DNA of 64,000 nt from Candidatus Gastranaerophilales bacterium (lineage in GTDB: Bacteria > Cyanobacteriota > Vampirovibrionia > Gastranaerophilales > Gastranaerophilaceae), in contig CAKMWI010000007.1 in the NCBI GenBank assembly GCA_928722015.1, forward strand, positions 248,001 through 312,000, given 5' to 3'. The notes beneath the pieces were generated by a model, which saw nothing but the letters and a program-made list of their open reading frames with translations, had not been told where the DNA came from and did no database searches. Numbering within the stretch: position 1 is the first letter of the stretch; each line of letters opens with the position of its first letter. The translations under genes were made by a program, and so were the position numbers. Shown piece after piece: positions 1-8,627 of the stretch.

Positions 1-696
1 TGGCAGCATTTCTCCGTGAGTATAAATATTAATACCTGTATCTTTTGTTTGTTCTAACAATAGCGCTAAATCTCTTAAGTCATGGCCGGATACTACTATA
101 AATGGACCCGGTTCAATATTGGTACTAATTTGAGTTGGAACAGGATTCCCATAAGTACTTGTGTTTGCCAAATCAAGCATTTCCATACATTTTAAATTGA
201 TTTCACCTGTTTTTAATACAAGATGTAATAATTCTTCCTGTGATAAATTTTTTGTAATAGCCTGTAGACCTTCATAAAAAAAACTGTCGACGGTTTCATT
301 TTTATAACCTAAAACTCTGGCATGGTATGCATAGGCAGCCATACCTTTTAATCCAAAAAGAATAAGTGATTTTAAACTGCGGGTATTTATATCTGATTCC
401 CATACAGTTTTTATATTAAAAATATCGTCGCGTTTTATGAATTTTTTAATTTTTTCAATGAACTCTGTAATTGTCTGATTGTCAAAGTTCACATTGGTTA
501 TAGTTGTAAATAAACCTGTAATAATGATTTCTGTTAATTCATTATTCTGTTCGGAACAATTCGCAAGTTCTATAACGAGACTTATTAATTCATCTTGCAA
601 ATTTGCAGTATCAGGTTTTTTACCGCAGACTCCGGATTTGATGCAGCCGCTGCCAAAAGCTGTTTGTTCGCATTGAAAACAAAACATATTGTTCAT
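1..696 (-). CDS. hcp: hydroxylamine reductase / hybrid cluster protein, C-terminal part beyond window
   Basis: The reading frame runs from an ATG at 696 off the left edge, giving the first 232 residues of a protein usually about 430-550 long. The N-terminus has C6-x2-C9-x8-C18-x5-C24, the cysteine pattern that binds the proximal Fe-S cluster of hybrid cluster proteins. The last visible residues read TKDTGINIYTHGEMLP, a strongly conserved Hcp stretch. Family knowledge: Hcp reduces nitric oxide and hydroxylamine in anaerobes under nitrosative stress and is cytosolic. An AGGAGGG ribosome binding site precedes the ATG. It is divergent from a flavodoxin gene, which fits a shared redox-stress control region. 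The identification is firm; the hybrid-cluster ligands cannot be checked here. Confidence 0.95.
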   Translation of the reverse strand, partial: MNNMFCFQCEQTAFGSGCIKSGVCGKKPDTANLQDELISLVIELANCSEQNNELTEIIITGLFTTITNVNFDNQTITEFIEKIKKFIKRDDIFNIKTVWESDINTRSLKSLILFGLKGMAAYAYHARVLGYKNETVDSFFYEGLQAITKNLSQEELLHLVLKTGEINLKCMEMLDLANTSTYGNPVPTQISTNIEPGPFIVVSGHDLRDLALLLEQTKDTGINIYTHGEMLP

Positions 697-817
697 AAAT
701 ATACCCTCCTGCTTTGGTTATAAAATTTAATGATGTGAATGTGAATTATTAAACCGGTATTCAATTGGCTAATAATTTATGAGATAAATGCACTTATAAA
801 AATTTAATAAAAAACTA

Positions 818-848
818 TTGACTGATAGCTGCTATCAGGTTGTAAAAT
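818..848 (+). promoter_or_regulatory. candidate promoter with a perfect palindrome in the hcp/flavodoxin intergenic region
   Basis: TTGACT (818-823) is followed 17 bases later by TGTAAA (841-846), with TAAAAT (843-848) as an alternative -10. The 15-base palindrome TGATAGCTGCTATCA (823-837) occupies the spacer. A 7-base arm, one base, then its exact complement inside the promoter is typical of an operator. Which regulator binds is unknown. Confidence 0.45.
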
Positions 849-878
849 TTATATATAAATAAATTTCAGAGGTGAAAA

Positions 879-1451
879 ATGAATAAAAAAATCTGGATTA
901 TTATAGCAATTGTTATAGTATTATTTGCATTAGGAATGTATAAAGTTTTTGCTAATAATTTTGGAAAGGAGATTGATATGTCAGATAAAAAAGTTTTAAT
1001 CGCTTATTATTCATATTCAGGCAATACAAAAGCTGCAGCTGAAAAAATTCAATCAGTTACTGGTGGTGATTTATTCGAAATAAAACCGGTAAAAGATTAT
1101 CCAAAAGATTATAATACCGTTGTTAATCAGGCTCAGGTGGAAAAACAGAATGGTATACATCCTGAGCTCAAAGATAATGGTAATGTAGAACCATACGATA
1201 TAATATTTATTGGAACGCCGGTATGGTGGTATACAATGGCATCACCTGTCAAAACATTTTTATCAAATAATAATTTTGATGGAAAAATTATTGTACCATT
1301 CTGTACACATGGTGGCGGAGGTGCATCTTCAACATACACTGATATGCAAAAACTTGCTCCGACTGCTAAGGTTATTGAAGGGTACACAACATACGAAGAT
1401 TCTGCCAATGTTAATGATATAAAAAAATGGATATCAAATTTAAATTTCTAA
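879..1451 (+). CDS. flavodoxin-family protein with N-terminal membrane anchor
   Basis: The 190-residue product has one hydrophobic segment at residues 5-20 and then a flavodoxin-like domain. The FMN phosphate-binding loop is YSYSGNTK (about residues 44-51), and a GTPVWWYTMASP segment follows as in Flavodoxin_4-type proteins. It probably acts as a flavin electron carrier or reductase tethered to the inner membrane. AGAGGTG precedes the first ATG. A second in-frame ATG at 978 has a stronger AAGGAG site (966-971) and would give a soluble 157-residue flavodoxin beginning MSDKKVLIAYYS. It is divergent from hcp. The specific partner and substrate are not evident. Confidence 0.9.
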   Translation: MNKKIWIIIAIVIVLFALGMYKVFANNFGKEIDMSDKKVLIAYYSYSGNTKAAAEKIQSVTGGDLFEIKPVKDYPKDYNTVVNQAQVEKQNGIHPELKDNGNVEPYDIIFIGTPVWWYTMASPVKTFLSNNNFDGKIIVPFCTHGGGGASSTYTDMQKLAPTAKVIEGYTTYEDSANVNDIKKWISNLNF

Positions 1452-1666
1452 ATTTGATTGTGGTAAGCGGTAATGGTCGGTATATTTTTTATAATATATT
1501 AATTATTTTCGATGTAAATCAATATATTTATGCATAATAAATATACTTGCCTGTAAATTCTATAATGTATACCATATATGTAATAATAGGATTTTTATTA
1601 GTATAACTGAATATTGTTGTAATATTATACAAACTGTAGATTAGAAATAAATTTCAGGAGAAAAAT

Positions 1667-2065
1667 ATGAAACGTAGAGAATTTATAATCAATTCTGCAC
1701 TGGCAGTAGGCGGAGCGGCTATACTATCTGGATGCGGTAAAAAAGAAGTGAAAAAATCAGAAAATCAGGTACTGAGAAGAAAATTTGATAATACAGATAT
1801 GCCATTAATCGCTCTGGGATGTATGCGTTTACCTATGCGTGATGGCAAAATTGATATGGTCGAACTTGACAAAATGGTTGAGTATGCGATGGAGCATGGT
1901 GCAAATTATTTTGATACAGCCTATATGTATGTAGATGGTAAAAGTGAAAACGCAATTGGAGAAATTTTGAAAAAATATCCTAGAGAAAGCTTTGTATTGA
2001 CTGATAAATGTCCTGCTTATCTTGTTAATTCTAGCTGTAATAGACAGATTTTATGCAATCAATGA
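1667..2065 (+). pseudogene. truncated aldo/keto reductase (N-terminal fragment)
   Basis: The frame encodes 132 residues: a twin-arginine-like signal (MKRREFIINS), a lipobox-like LSGCGKK, and then the first strands of an aldo/keto reductase barrel (MPLIALGCMRLPM; GANYFDTAYMYVDGKSE with the catalytic Asp and Tyr). Family members of this Tat-exported kind are about 350-400 residues, so more than half of the enzyme is missing. Homology stops near base 2025, after DKCPAYLV, and the frame ends 40 bases later in sequence that in another frame encodes a different protein family. It is best read as the 5' part of a deletion fusion and is unlikely to be catalytic. Confidence 0.8.
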
Positions 2066-2285
2066 ACAAATTCATGTTCCTAAAAAATCAGTTTTAATTA
2101 TGACATATGCGGATACTTCTGCTAAAGAAGCAAAACCTATAATAAATCATTATGAGACATTGTTGAATTATCTGGGATGGAGTGATGCAGGACAGATAAT
2201 TGCTTCAGGTTTATGGCCTGCTGGTGCGGTTAATGGTACTGAATATATAAATCAAGCTTACAATTTGGGTAAAAGTTTTAATTAA
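2022..2285 (+). pseudogene. C-terminal fragment of a flavodoxin-fold NAD(P)H:FMN reductase family protein
   Basis: From about base 2037 the sequence in this frame reads VIDRFYAINEQIHVPKK and later YLGWSDAG...GLWPAGAVNGTEY, which is the C-terminal half of iron-sulfur-flavoprotein/FMN-reductase type proteins of about 180 residues. The N-terminal FMN-binding half is absent. The nominal start is a TTG inside the preceding reading frame with no ribosome binding site. The fragment lies in a frame different from the aldo/keto reductase fragment it is joined to, so no full-length fusion protein can be made without a frameshift. Confidence 0.75.
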
Positions 2286-2303
2286 ATTGTAAATGTCTAT
2301 ACG

Positions 2304-2334
2304 AAGTCGGAATTTTATTATAAAATTCCGACTT
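2304..2334. terminator. bidirectional hairpin terminator
   Basis: AAGTCGGAATTTTA (2304-2317) pairs perfectly with 2321-2334 across a 3-base loop. It lies between the fragment ending at 2285 and the HxlR gene ending at 2337 on the other strand, so it can serve both convergent transcripts. Confidence 0.7.
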
Positions 2335-2336
2335 AA

Positions 2337-2666
2337 TTATGAATTAATTGTTTGTTGATACATATTTCCCCAATTTTCAAGTGCTTGCATAATGGGAGCC
2401 ATACTTTGACCTAATTCTGTTAGTTTATATTCTGTATGCAAAATTTTTTCATCATATTCAATACGAGTAATAAGTCCTCTTTCAATCATATCTTTGAGAT
2501 TTTCTGTAAGAACTTTTTGACTTATTCCTTCTAGTGATTTTTTTAGTTCATTGAATCTATAAGGTCTTAGAAACAAGTTTCGTAGTATTAGTAGCTTCCA
2601 TTTGTTTCCTATTAAGTTAACTGTTGTGGCAACAGGACAAGCTGGTAATTCTTCTTTTTTTATCAT
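2337..2666 (-). CDS. HxlR-family transcriptional regulator
   Basis: This is a 109-residue winged-helix protein. The conserved N-terminal cysteine (C10 in ELPACPVATT) is followed by LIGNKWKLLILRNL, the recognition region RFNELKKSLEGISQKVLTENLKDM and the wing YDEKILHTEYKLTELG, the standard HxlR layout. HxlR proteins often sense electrophiles or disulfide stress through that cysteine. I chose the ATG at 2666 because AGGAG lies just upstream; the longer frame to 2708 has no such site. It is divergent from a cupin gene that it probably controls. Confidence 0.92.
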   Translation of the reverse strand: MIKKEELPACPVATTVNLIGNKWKLLILRNLFLRPYRFNELKKSLEGISQKVLTENLKDMIERGLITRIEYDEKILHTEYKLTELGQSMAPIMQALENWGNMYQQTINS

Positions 2667-2716
2667 ATTAAATCTCCTATCAAAATATAACATAAAAAGA
2701 ATATTCATATAGTAGT

Positions 2717-2729
2717 TACAAAAAAGTGC
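2717..2729 (+). promoter_or_regulatory. candidate HxlR operator element (copy 1)
   Basis: The 13-mer TACAAAAAAGTGC lies in the hxlR/cupin intergenic region, ending 60 bases before the cupin ATG. The same 13-mer is found at 9024-9036, ending 59 bases before the target ATG of the second hxlR gene and in the same orientation. The flanks here read AGTAGT and GTAATTTAC. The near-identical spacing suggests a shared control or core promoter element. Confidence 0.4.
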
Positions 2730-2788
2730 GTAATTTACAAAAAGAAGATAGTATTTTAGACTTGAGTTGTAAAAAGGAGGATATAATT

Positions 2789-3163
2789 ATGAATTACAAA
2801 AAATTAGAAGTTGGAAAATTATCGAATATTATTAACAAAGAAAATGGAAAAGTATTTTTACATGATTCTTTACAATTGTCATCATGTGAAATTTCTATCA
2901 ATTGTGTACCAAAAGATTTTGCTTTACCTTTTAGTCATAAACATAAACAAAATGAAGAGATTTATATTTTCTTAAAGGGTGATGGAATTATGACTGTTGA
3001 TGGTAATGAAGTGAAAGTTACAGAGGGCGATTGTGTAAAAATAATGCCGGATGGAGCCAGAACTCTTAAGAGTATCGGAGACACCGAGCTTGAATTTATA
3101 TGTATTCAGGCAAAAACGGATTCGTTAAAACAATTTGGCATGGGTGATGCTCAACTTTGTTAA
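2789..3163 (+). CDS. small cupin-domain protein
   Basis: The 124-residue product is a single cupin domain. The metal-binding motif is visible as SHKHKQNEEIYIFLKGDGIM (HxH, then a Glu six residues later, then Gly), followed by the second motif around EGDCVKIMPDGARTL. The start at 2789 is preceded by AAGGAGG; the longer frame from 2726 lacks a site. Stand-alone cupins of this size can be isomerases, dioxygenases or binding proteins, and the sequence does not say which. The divergent HxlR regulator suggests induction by an electrophile or small-molecule stress. Confidence 0.88.
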   Translation: MNYKKLEVGKLSNIINKENGKVFLHDSLQLSSCEISINCVPKDFALPFSHKHKQNEEIYIFLKGDGIMTVDGNEVKVTEGDCVKIMPDGARTLKSIGDTELEFICIQAKTDSLKQFGMGDAQLC

Positions 3164-3175
3164 ATTTATAAATAT

Positions 3176-3210
3176 AAAGCAGGTAGTTGTTTATATAGTT
3201 TACCTGCTTT
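3176..3210. terminator. hairpin terminator between convergent genes
   Basis: AAAGCAGGTA (3176-3185) pairs with TACCTGCTTT (3201-3210) across a 15-base loop, 12 bases after the cupin stop and before the end of the opposing acetyltransferase gene. Confidence 0.6.
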
Positions 3211-3288
3211 ATTAATTTAAAGAGAATCTACAATGCTGTAATGTATTATTTAAATTATACATTATTGAAAATTTATTTATACTTTACG

Positions 3289-3894
3289 CTATTTATCAAA
3301 ATTGACATCAATTTTTTTTATTATTTTTGCCGGATTTCCTGCAACTATTGTATTTTGCGGAATGTTTTTTGTAACGGTGCTTCCTGCACCAATTATTGCC
3401 CCGTCGCCTATTTCAACTCCGGGTAATATTGTAGAATCAGATCCTATCCAGACATTTTTCCCTATTTTGACCGGACTGGGAATTATATTTGTCCTATTTT
3501 CAGGATTAGTTTCATGATTTAAGGTTGCTATTGTTACATTATGTCCTATTAAACATCCGTCTCCTATTATAATTCCACCTTGGTCTTGAAATTTACAACA
3601 AGCATTTATAAAAACATTTTCACCTATTTTTATGTTTTTTCCGCAGTCCGTATAAAAAGGTGGAAATAAACGGAAGCTTTTTGGAACTGTATGTCCTGTA
3701 AGTTCAGTAAATAATTCTACAATTTCATCCGGAGTATGATATTTGTTGTTTAGTTCCATTGTTATTTTTAAAGCACTTTGTGCTAATTTATGAAACATTA
3801 TAAATAAATCAGAATCTTTATCAATATATTTACACTTTCGTAAGAGTTCTCTGAATTTTTCTATACTCATCGGGTATTCTATATCTATTTTCAT
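3289..3894 (-). CDS. maltose/galactoside O-acetyltransferase-like protein (left-handed beta-helix)
   Basis: The 201-residue product has the N-terminal helical segment of the LacA/Maa/NodL group and then hexapeptide repeats (IKIGENVFINACC, IIIGDGCLIGHNV, VKIGKNVWIGSDSTILPGVEIGDGAIIGAGSTVTKNIP). The conserved catalytic-type histidine is in TLNHETNP, and the C-terminal AGNPAKII closure is present. These enzymes transfer acetyl groups from acetyl-CoA to sugars as trimers in the cytosol. The ATG at 3894 is preceded by AAAAGGAG about 12 bases upstream, so I preferred it to the frame start at 3921. The true acceptor sugar is unknown. Confidence 0.88.
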   Translation of the reverse strand: MKIDIEYPMSIEKFRELLRKCKYIDKDSDLFIMFHKLAQSALKITMELNNKYHTPDEIVELFTELTGHTVPKSFRLFPPFYTDCGKNIKIGENVFINACCKFQDQGGIIIGDGCLIGHNVTIATLNHETNPENRTNIIPSPVKIGKNVWIGSDSTILPGVEIGDGAIIGAGSTVTKNIPQNTIVAGNPAKIIKKIDVNFDK

Positions 3895-4143
3895 AATATA
3901 TATTTTCTCCTTTTGGTACAATCATTATTTATTATTATTGAACAAATAGCAAATACTTATAATGTATAGTTAAATATGCTTTAGCAGAATATATAGAGCA
4001 ATTTATTCCGTGTGATTGTAAGAAGTTTGTTTGCTCAGCAGGTAAGATGTTTGCATTATACCACACTTACTTAGGTCCTTAGTGTGTAATTAGTATCTTA
4101 ATAGCTAATAGTAAGTTTTTATTAAAAAAATAATTATAAATAT

Positions 4144-7119
4144 ATGAAAGTAGCAAAAAATATATTACTAGTGCTATTGTTAGTGGTTTGTGTACATCAG
4201 GCTCAAGCAGATGATATTCAAGTTAGAAATTTTGATGAACTTATGAATTCTCATCCTATAAGTGGTGATACTATAGAGTTTTTGGATGATATGACATCAG
4301 ACGACACAATAGGGTATAATTTTTACGGATTAGATATTACCTTTGAAGGAAACAATTACTCTATTAATGGTAATGATATTTTTGGTGGTTTTGTGTTAAA
4401 TCAAGATAGTTTATTTAATCAAGTAAGTCTATTAAATTGTAAAGGACAGGAGTATAACCACTCAAATTTTGCAGGTGCAGTTTATAATAGTGGTGGAATT
4501 ATTGATATAAATAATTCTGTTTTTAATGGTAATTTTGTTGATGCTGCAGGTTTCAATTTTGCTGTAGGTGGTGCTTTATATAATCTAAACGGTGGGGTTA
4601 TACATATTAATACTGCTTTATTTGAGGATAATTATTCAGATGGAGCTTCATCTTATGGTGGTGCTATTGCAAACGGATATCAAAATGTTGGAACGGATGC
4701 TTATATGACAATAAGTAATTCTGTTTTGAAAAATAATTATTCGGAAGGTTCTGTTATTCCCCATGGCGGAGCTTTATATAATTTAGGTGTTATTGATATT
4801 TCAAGAACTCAATTTGATGATAATTATGTTTTAGGAATAGATAGAGGTACTTATGTTTATGGCGGAGCTATATATAACGAAGGTATTGCATCGATAAATC
4901 ATGTTGATTTTAGGAATAATAATGCTTCAGCACAGGATTATTCTTTGATAAATGGTGGGGCAATTTATAGTAGTCATAAAATATATATATTTAATTCGAT
5001 TTTTAATAATAATAGTGTAAGTGGTGGTGAATATTCTTATTTTTATGGCGGTAGTATATATAATTCGGGAGAGATGAATATAAAGAATACAAAAATTTCT
5101 TCCAGTTCTGTACAAGCAGGCAGTAATTCAAATATATTTGGCATCGGAATTTATAATAGTAAATCTATAGATATAGATAATTCTATGATTACTAATTCGG
5201 CAGTAAACGCAGGGAATAATAGTCAAATTTTTGGAGGGGCGCTCTATAATGACAGTGATATGGTAGTGAAAAATAGTGTCGTATCTTCGAATTCAATACA
5301 AGGAGTTGATGGGAGTTTAGTTAAAGGCGGGGCTATTTATAATAATAGTAAATTAATAATAGAGAATTCTACAGTTGCTGATAATTCGGCATCGTCTGTT
5401 TTTGAAAGTAGTGGAGGTGCTTTATATAATTCTGAAAATGGTGTAGTTACAATTAAAAATTCTATTATTGAAAATAATAAAAACGTCTCTTCTTCTGTAG
5501 ATGGAAGCGGTGGTGCTATTTGTAATGATGGAACAATAACCATAGAGAATTCTACTTTCAGAGCAAATACAAATAATGGAACATCTAATGATATTTATAA
5601 TAAGGGTACTGTTGAATTTAATGGCAGCGGTTCAAATACTATTCTAAGCGGTATATCAGGCAGCGGAAAAATTATAAAAAGTAATTCCGGTAACTTAAAT
5701 TTGGGCGGGAAGAATAATAATTTTGCTGGAGATTTTATATTTGAGGAAGGCACTGTAAATCTGCTTGCAGGCGGCAGTTATTTTAATTCAAAAAATACTA
5801 ATTTTGGAAATAATATAAATTTTAATTTAGAAAATAAAGAGATAAATAATATTTATTTTAATAATTTGCACATTAATGGTCAGACAAACCTTTTTGTTGA
5901 TGCGAATTTAAATGATAAAATAATGGATACAATTAGTGCTGAAAATCTTAGTGGCAGTGGTGTATTGTTTGTGAAGAAGTTATCTCTTTATGGTGCGCCG
6001 GAAAGTAGCGATATTTCCATTCATTTTGCGAATCCGGTTTTAAAGGATTATGTCCGTTATACTCCGGAGACTCTTTCAACTCCTATTTACAATTATCGTG
6101 TAAGTTATGATAATACTAATGGTAATTTTAATTTTGTAAGGGGAGATTTTAATCCTTCTATTTTTACATCTGCTGTAGCTACTCAATTGGGTGGTTATTT
6201 AGTACAATTAGAAACATATAAAAATGTTTTTTCTAATTTAGGTATGGTTATGGTCGCCCCATCAGGGATTAGGAAAAGTTTTTCACTAATGAATAAATCT
6301 GCAAATACGGCCGGACAATTTGCTTTTTCTCCACTGGTAATACCGGAGCAAAAAAAAGGAATATGGTTTAAACCATATTCAACGTTTGAAAATGTTCCAT
6401 TATGTCATGGGCCAAGGGTTTCAAATGTTATGTACGGTGCTCTGGTCGGTGGTGAAAGCGAATTGACAAAATTAAGACGAGATTGGTATATGCTATATGG
6501 CGCGTATGCTTCATATAACGGCTCTCATCAGACATATCAAGGAAATAGTATTTATAATAACGGAGGTTTAATTGGCGCAGATGCTGTTTTTTATAAGGGT
6601 GGATTTTTTTCTGCCTGGACAGCTAATGTGGGAGCAAATGTTGCAGAAGCATCAACGAGTTTCGGGCATGAAGAGTTTGCAATGTTAAATACAGGTATTG
6701 CACAAAAATCAGGATATAATTTTGAAGTTTTTGAAGGTAAAATGATTATCCAGCCAAGTATACTAACCTCATATTCATTTATTAATACCTTTAATTATAG
6801 AACAGCATCTGACGTTAGCATAAATACAAAACCTTTACATGCTCTGCATATAGAACCTGGAATAAAATTTATAGGTAATTTTAAAAATTATTTGCAACCA
6901 TATCTTTCGGTATCAATGGTTTGGAATATAATTGACCATGCAAGATTTCAGGCCAATGACGTTTATCTTACTGATTTATCAATAAAACCGTATGTCCAAT
7001 ATGGCGTTGGAGTACAAAAGCGCTGGGGAGAAAGAGTAACCGGTTTTTTAGAAGGGATGATTCGTAATGGAGGCAGAAATGGTATTGCTTTGCTTTTTGG
7101 GTTAAGAATAAGTTTATGA
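4144..7119 (+). CDS. autotransporter with right-handed beta-helix passenger
   Basis: The 991-residue protein has a signal peptide (about residues 1-22, ending HQAQA), a passenger of imperfect repeats (about residues 103-485) with a GGA(I/L)YN step and I.NS.F.NN strands, a linker, and a C-terminal outer-membrane beta-barrel from about residue 733 (KKGIWFKPYSTF) to the end (FGLRISL). This is the classical type Va design: Sec export, barrel insertion, passenger on the surface. The C-terminal residue is Leu rather than the more usual Phe. No ribosome binding site is obvious. The passenger resembles polymorphic-outer-membrane/pectate-lyase-like helices used for adhesion; no catalytic residues were recognised. 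Confidence 0.9.
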   Translation: MKVAKNILLVLLLVVCVHQAQADDIQVRNFDELMNSHPISGDTIEFLDDMTSDDTIGYNFYGLDITFEGNNYSINGNDIFGGFVLNQDSLFNQVSLLNCKGQEYNHSNFAGAVYNSGGIIDINNSVFNGNFVDAAGFNFAVGGALYNLNGGVIHINTALFEDNYSDGASSYGGAIANGYQNVGTDAYMTISNSVLKNNYSEGSVIPHGGALYNLGVIDISRTQFDDNYVLGIDRGTYVYGGAIYNEGIASINHVDFRNNNASAQDYSLINGGAIYSSHKIYIFNSIFNNNSVSGGEYSYFYGGSIYNSGEMNIKNTKISSSSVQAGSNSNIFGIGIYNSKSIDIDNSMITNSAVNAGNNSQIFGGALYNDSDMVVKNSVVSSNSIQGVDGSLVKGGAIYNNSKLIIENSTVADNSASSVFESSGGALYNSENGVVTIKNSIIENNKNVSSSVDGSGGAICNDGTITIENSTFRANTNNGTSNDIYNKGTVEFNGSGSNTILSGISGSGKIIKSNSGNLNLGGKNNNFAGDFIFEEGTVNLLAGGSYFNSKNTNFGNNINFNLENKEINNIYFNNLHINGQTNLFVDANLNDKIMDTISAENLSGSGVLFVKKLSLYGAPESSDISIHFANPVLKDYVRYTPETLSTPIYNYRVSYDNTNGNFNFVRGDFNPSIFTSAVATQLGGYLVQLETYKNVFSNLGMVMVAPSGIRKSFSLMNKSANTAGQFAFSPLVIPEQKKGIWFKPYSTFENVPLCHGPRVSNVMYGALVGGESELTKLRRDWYMLYGAYASYNGSHQTYQGNSIYNNGGLIGADAVFYKGGFFSAWTANVGANVAEASTSFGHEEFAMLNTGIAQKSGYNFEVFEGKMIIQPSILTSYSFINTFNYRTASDVSINTKPLHALHIEPGIKFIGNFKNYLQPYLSVSMVWNIIDHARFQANDVYLTDLSIKPYVQYGVGVQKRWGERVTGFLEGMIRNGGRNGIALLFGLRISL

Positions 7120-7314
7120 TAAGTATACCAAATATAATGGCTCATTAACTTGGATAAACTTTTTATATAGATGTTTTATTATCTTATGTTGAGCATTTTT
7201 GTTAAATGATGTAGCGTCGTTAAAATATTTTAATAATATATTAGAGTATAAGGCAATTTTATATATTTACTTATTTTATACATTTCATAAGTAGAATTTT
7301 GAAAGGTATAATTT

Positions 7315-8328
7315 ATGAATATTCAGTCAAACCGAGTGTCTTATTATGGTTCTTATAATACAAGTTTTAAAGGGTCAATACCTGCAAAATTTTTAGAAAT
7401 TATTCCTGATACAAAAGTTTGTAAAAATCTAAAAAAGATAGATAAGATTTCTATTCAAGAATACGTGAATTTTAAAACTCATAGACTTGGAATTACAGCG
7501 GAAGATATTGCAGAGTTGTCTAAATATGGAGAAGGAGAAGATTTTCTTTTAGCTTCTTATGAATTATTGACAAGGAAAATGGGCTTTTCATCTGAAATTC
7601 GTCCTGCATTATATTGTTTACCAATTAATGTAAAAACTCCTATGGCATACTCTCCTATGCAAAATATCATTATTGTTGATCCTGAGCAATGTAATAATTT
7701 TAATAATACGCAGATATTTTCTGCCTTAAGGCATGAGCTTCAGCATTATGTACAGAATACTCAAATACTAAGGCATGAAACTTTAGCACCAAAAGCTATA
7801 GATGTTATGGTTGAAAAATATACCGATTCGCAACGGTCAGCAGTCGTTAACTTGATTGAAAATAATTTAGTGGATGAGATGGTAACATCAGGGCAGTTAA
7901 CCCCTGAACAATTAGAGTTTTTTGATAAAGCAAGAACCCTTTTAGCAAATAAAGATGTTGATGGTTTTAATAATCTTTTTACAAACCTTAGCGCCTCTTA
8001 CAGAGAGCAGCTTCAAGCGCTAACTGCAAAAATTACACATAACCTCGGGGTTATTAAAGCTGATAGTTGTTTAACTCCAAAAATTCAAAAAGCATTTGAA
8101 GAATTTCAAAATGTCGGTTACTATAAACAAGATGGGAATATAGATTATAGAAAGTATCTTGATACATATATAGAAAATGATGCTCTTCAAAAACAAACAT
8201 ACGCGGAGTTTGAATTTTCTCAAGAACCTTGTTTTATGAAATTTATGAAAAATTCAATTGAGAATGTTTTTAATGATAACAAAAATAAGCAAGTATTAGA
8301 TGAACTTGGTTTTGAGCAAGCGAAATAA
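7315..8328 (+). CDS. putative zinc metallopeptidase (HExxH) with N-terminal aromatic-Gly signature
   Basis: The 337-residue protein carries the zinc-peptidase motif HELQH at residues 140-144, preceded by the hydrophobic IFSALR. A later helix YIENDALQ (E287) may supply a third ligand, as in gluzincins. There is no Sec signal. The N-terminus is polar and contains SYNTSFKG (residues 13-20), a signature shared with several unrelated proteins in this window. A GAAAGG site precedes the ATG. A second HExxH protein lies at 10166-10885; outside the motif the two show only loose similarity (R-HEL-x-H-V-x-Q core). The substrate is unknown, and activity is inferred from the motif only. Confidence 0.75.
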   Translation: MNIQSNRVSYYGSYNTSFKGSIPAKFLEIIPDTKVCKNLKKIDKISIQEYVNFKTHRLGITAEDIAELSKYGEGEDFLLASYELLTRKMGFSSEIRPALYCLPINVKTPMAYSPMQNIIIVDPEQCNNFNNTQIFSALRHELQHYVQNTQILRHETLAPKAIDVMVEKYTDSQRSAVVNLIENNLVDEMVTSGQLTPEQLEFFDKARTLLANKDVDGFNNLFTNLSASYREQLQALTAKITHNLGVIKADSCLTPKIQKAFEEFQNVGYYKQDGNIDYRKYLDTYIENDALQKQTYAEFEFSQEPCFMKFMKNSIENVFNDNKNKQVLDELGFEQAK

Positions 8329-8627
8329 TTTTTATTTATTTTGTAACTATATCGAGTTTAAATTTTATTTGGTTTACGTAAATTGTAGTTAATTTTTATA
8401 ATTGCGTATTCTGATGATGTGGGTAGATGATTTTTCACATCTTAAATTTTTCGACCGTTCAATCGCCCTAAACATCTATATTTTTCAAAAATAATCGAAC
8501 TGTTTTCTTGTTATAGATGGTTTGATTATTTTGGGCAACCTAAACTTAAAATTTTAAATAAATGAACAAATTGAAATTTCAAAACGTTCACTCATTGTCA
8601 AGTAATCTTTTTAGGGTAAATTGTGTA
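8329..8627. other. non-coding stretch with two possible RNA structures
   Basis: No reading frame here is convincing. GATGTG (8416-8421) and CACATC (8436-8441) form a weak hairpin followed by T-rich sequence, possibly the terminator of the HExxH gene. A second block at 8465-8536 holds mutually exclusive pairings: AAAATAATCGAAC (8488-8500) with 8520-8532, or CATCTATA (8473-8480) with TATAGATG (8512-8519), closed by GCCC/GGGC. Confidence 0.4.

Noticed and set aside
4062..4086. Imperfect palindrome CACACTTA ... TTAGTGTG upstream of the autotransporter
   Set aside because: One mismatch, no clear promoter beside it, and AT-rich surroundings make a chance match likely; not listed as an operator.
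4450..5600. Regularly recurring GGTGGTGCT/TATAAT-like strings resembling a repeat array
   Set aside because: They are the codons of the GGA(I/L)YN beta-helix repeats in the autotransporter; there are no constant-length spacers, so this is no CRISPR.
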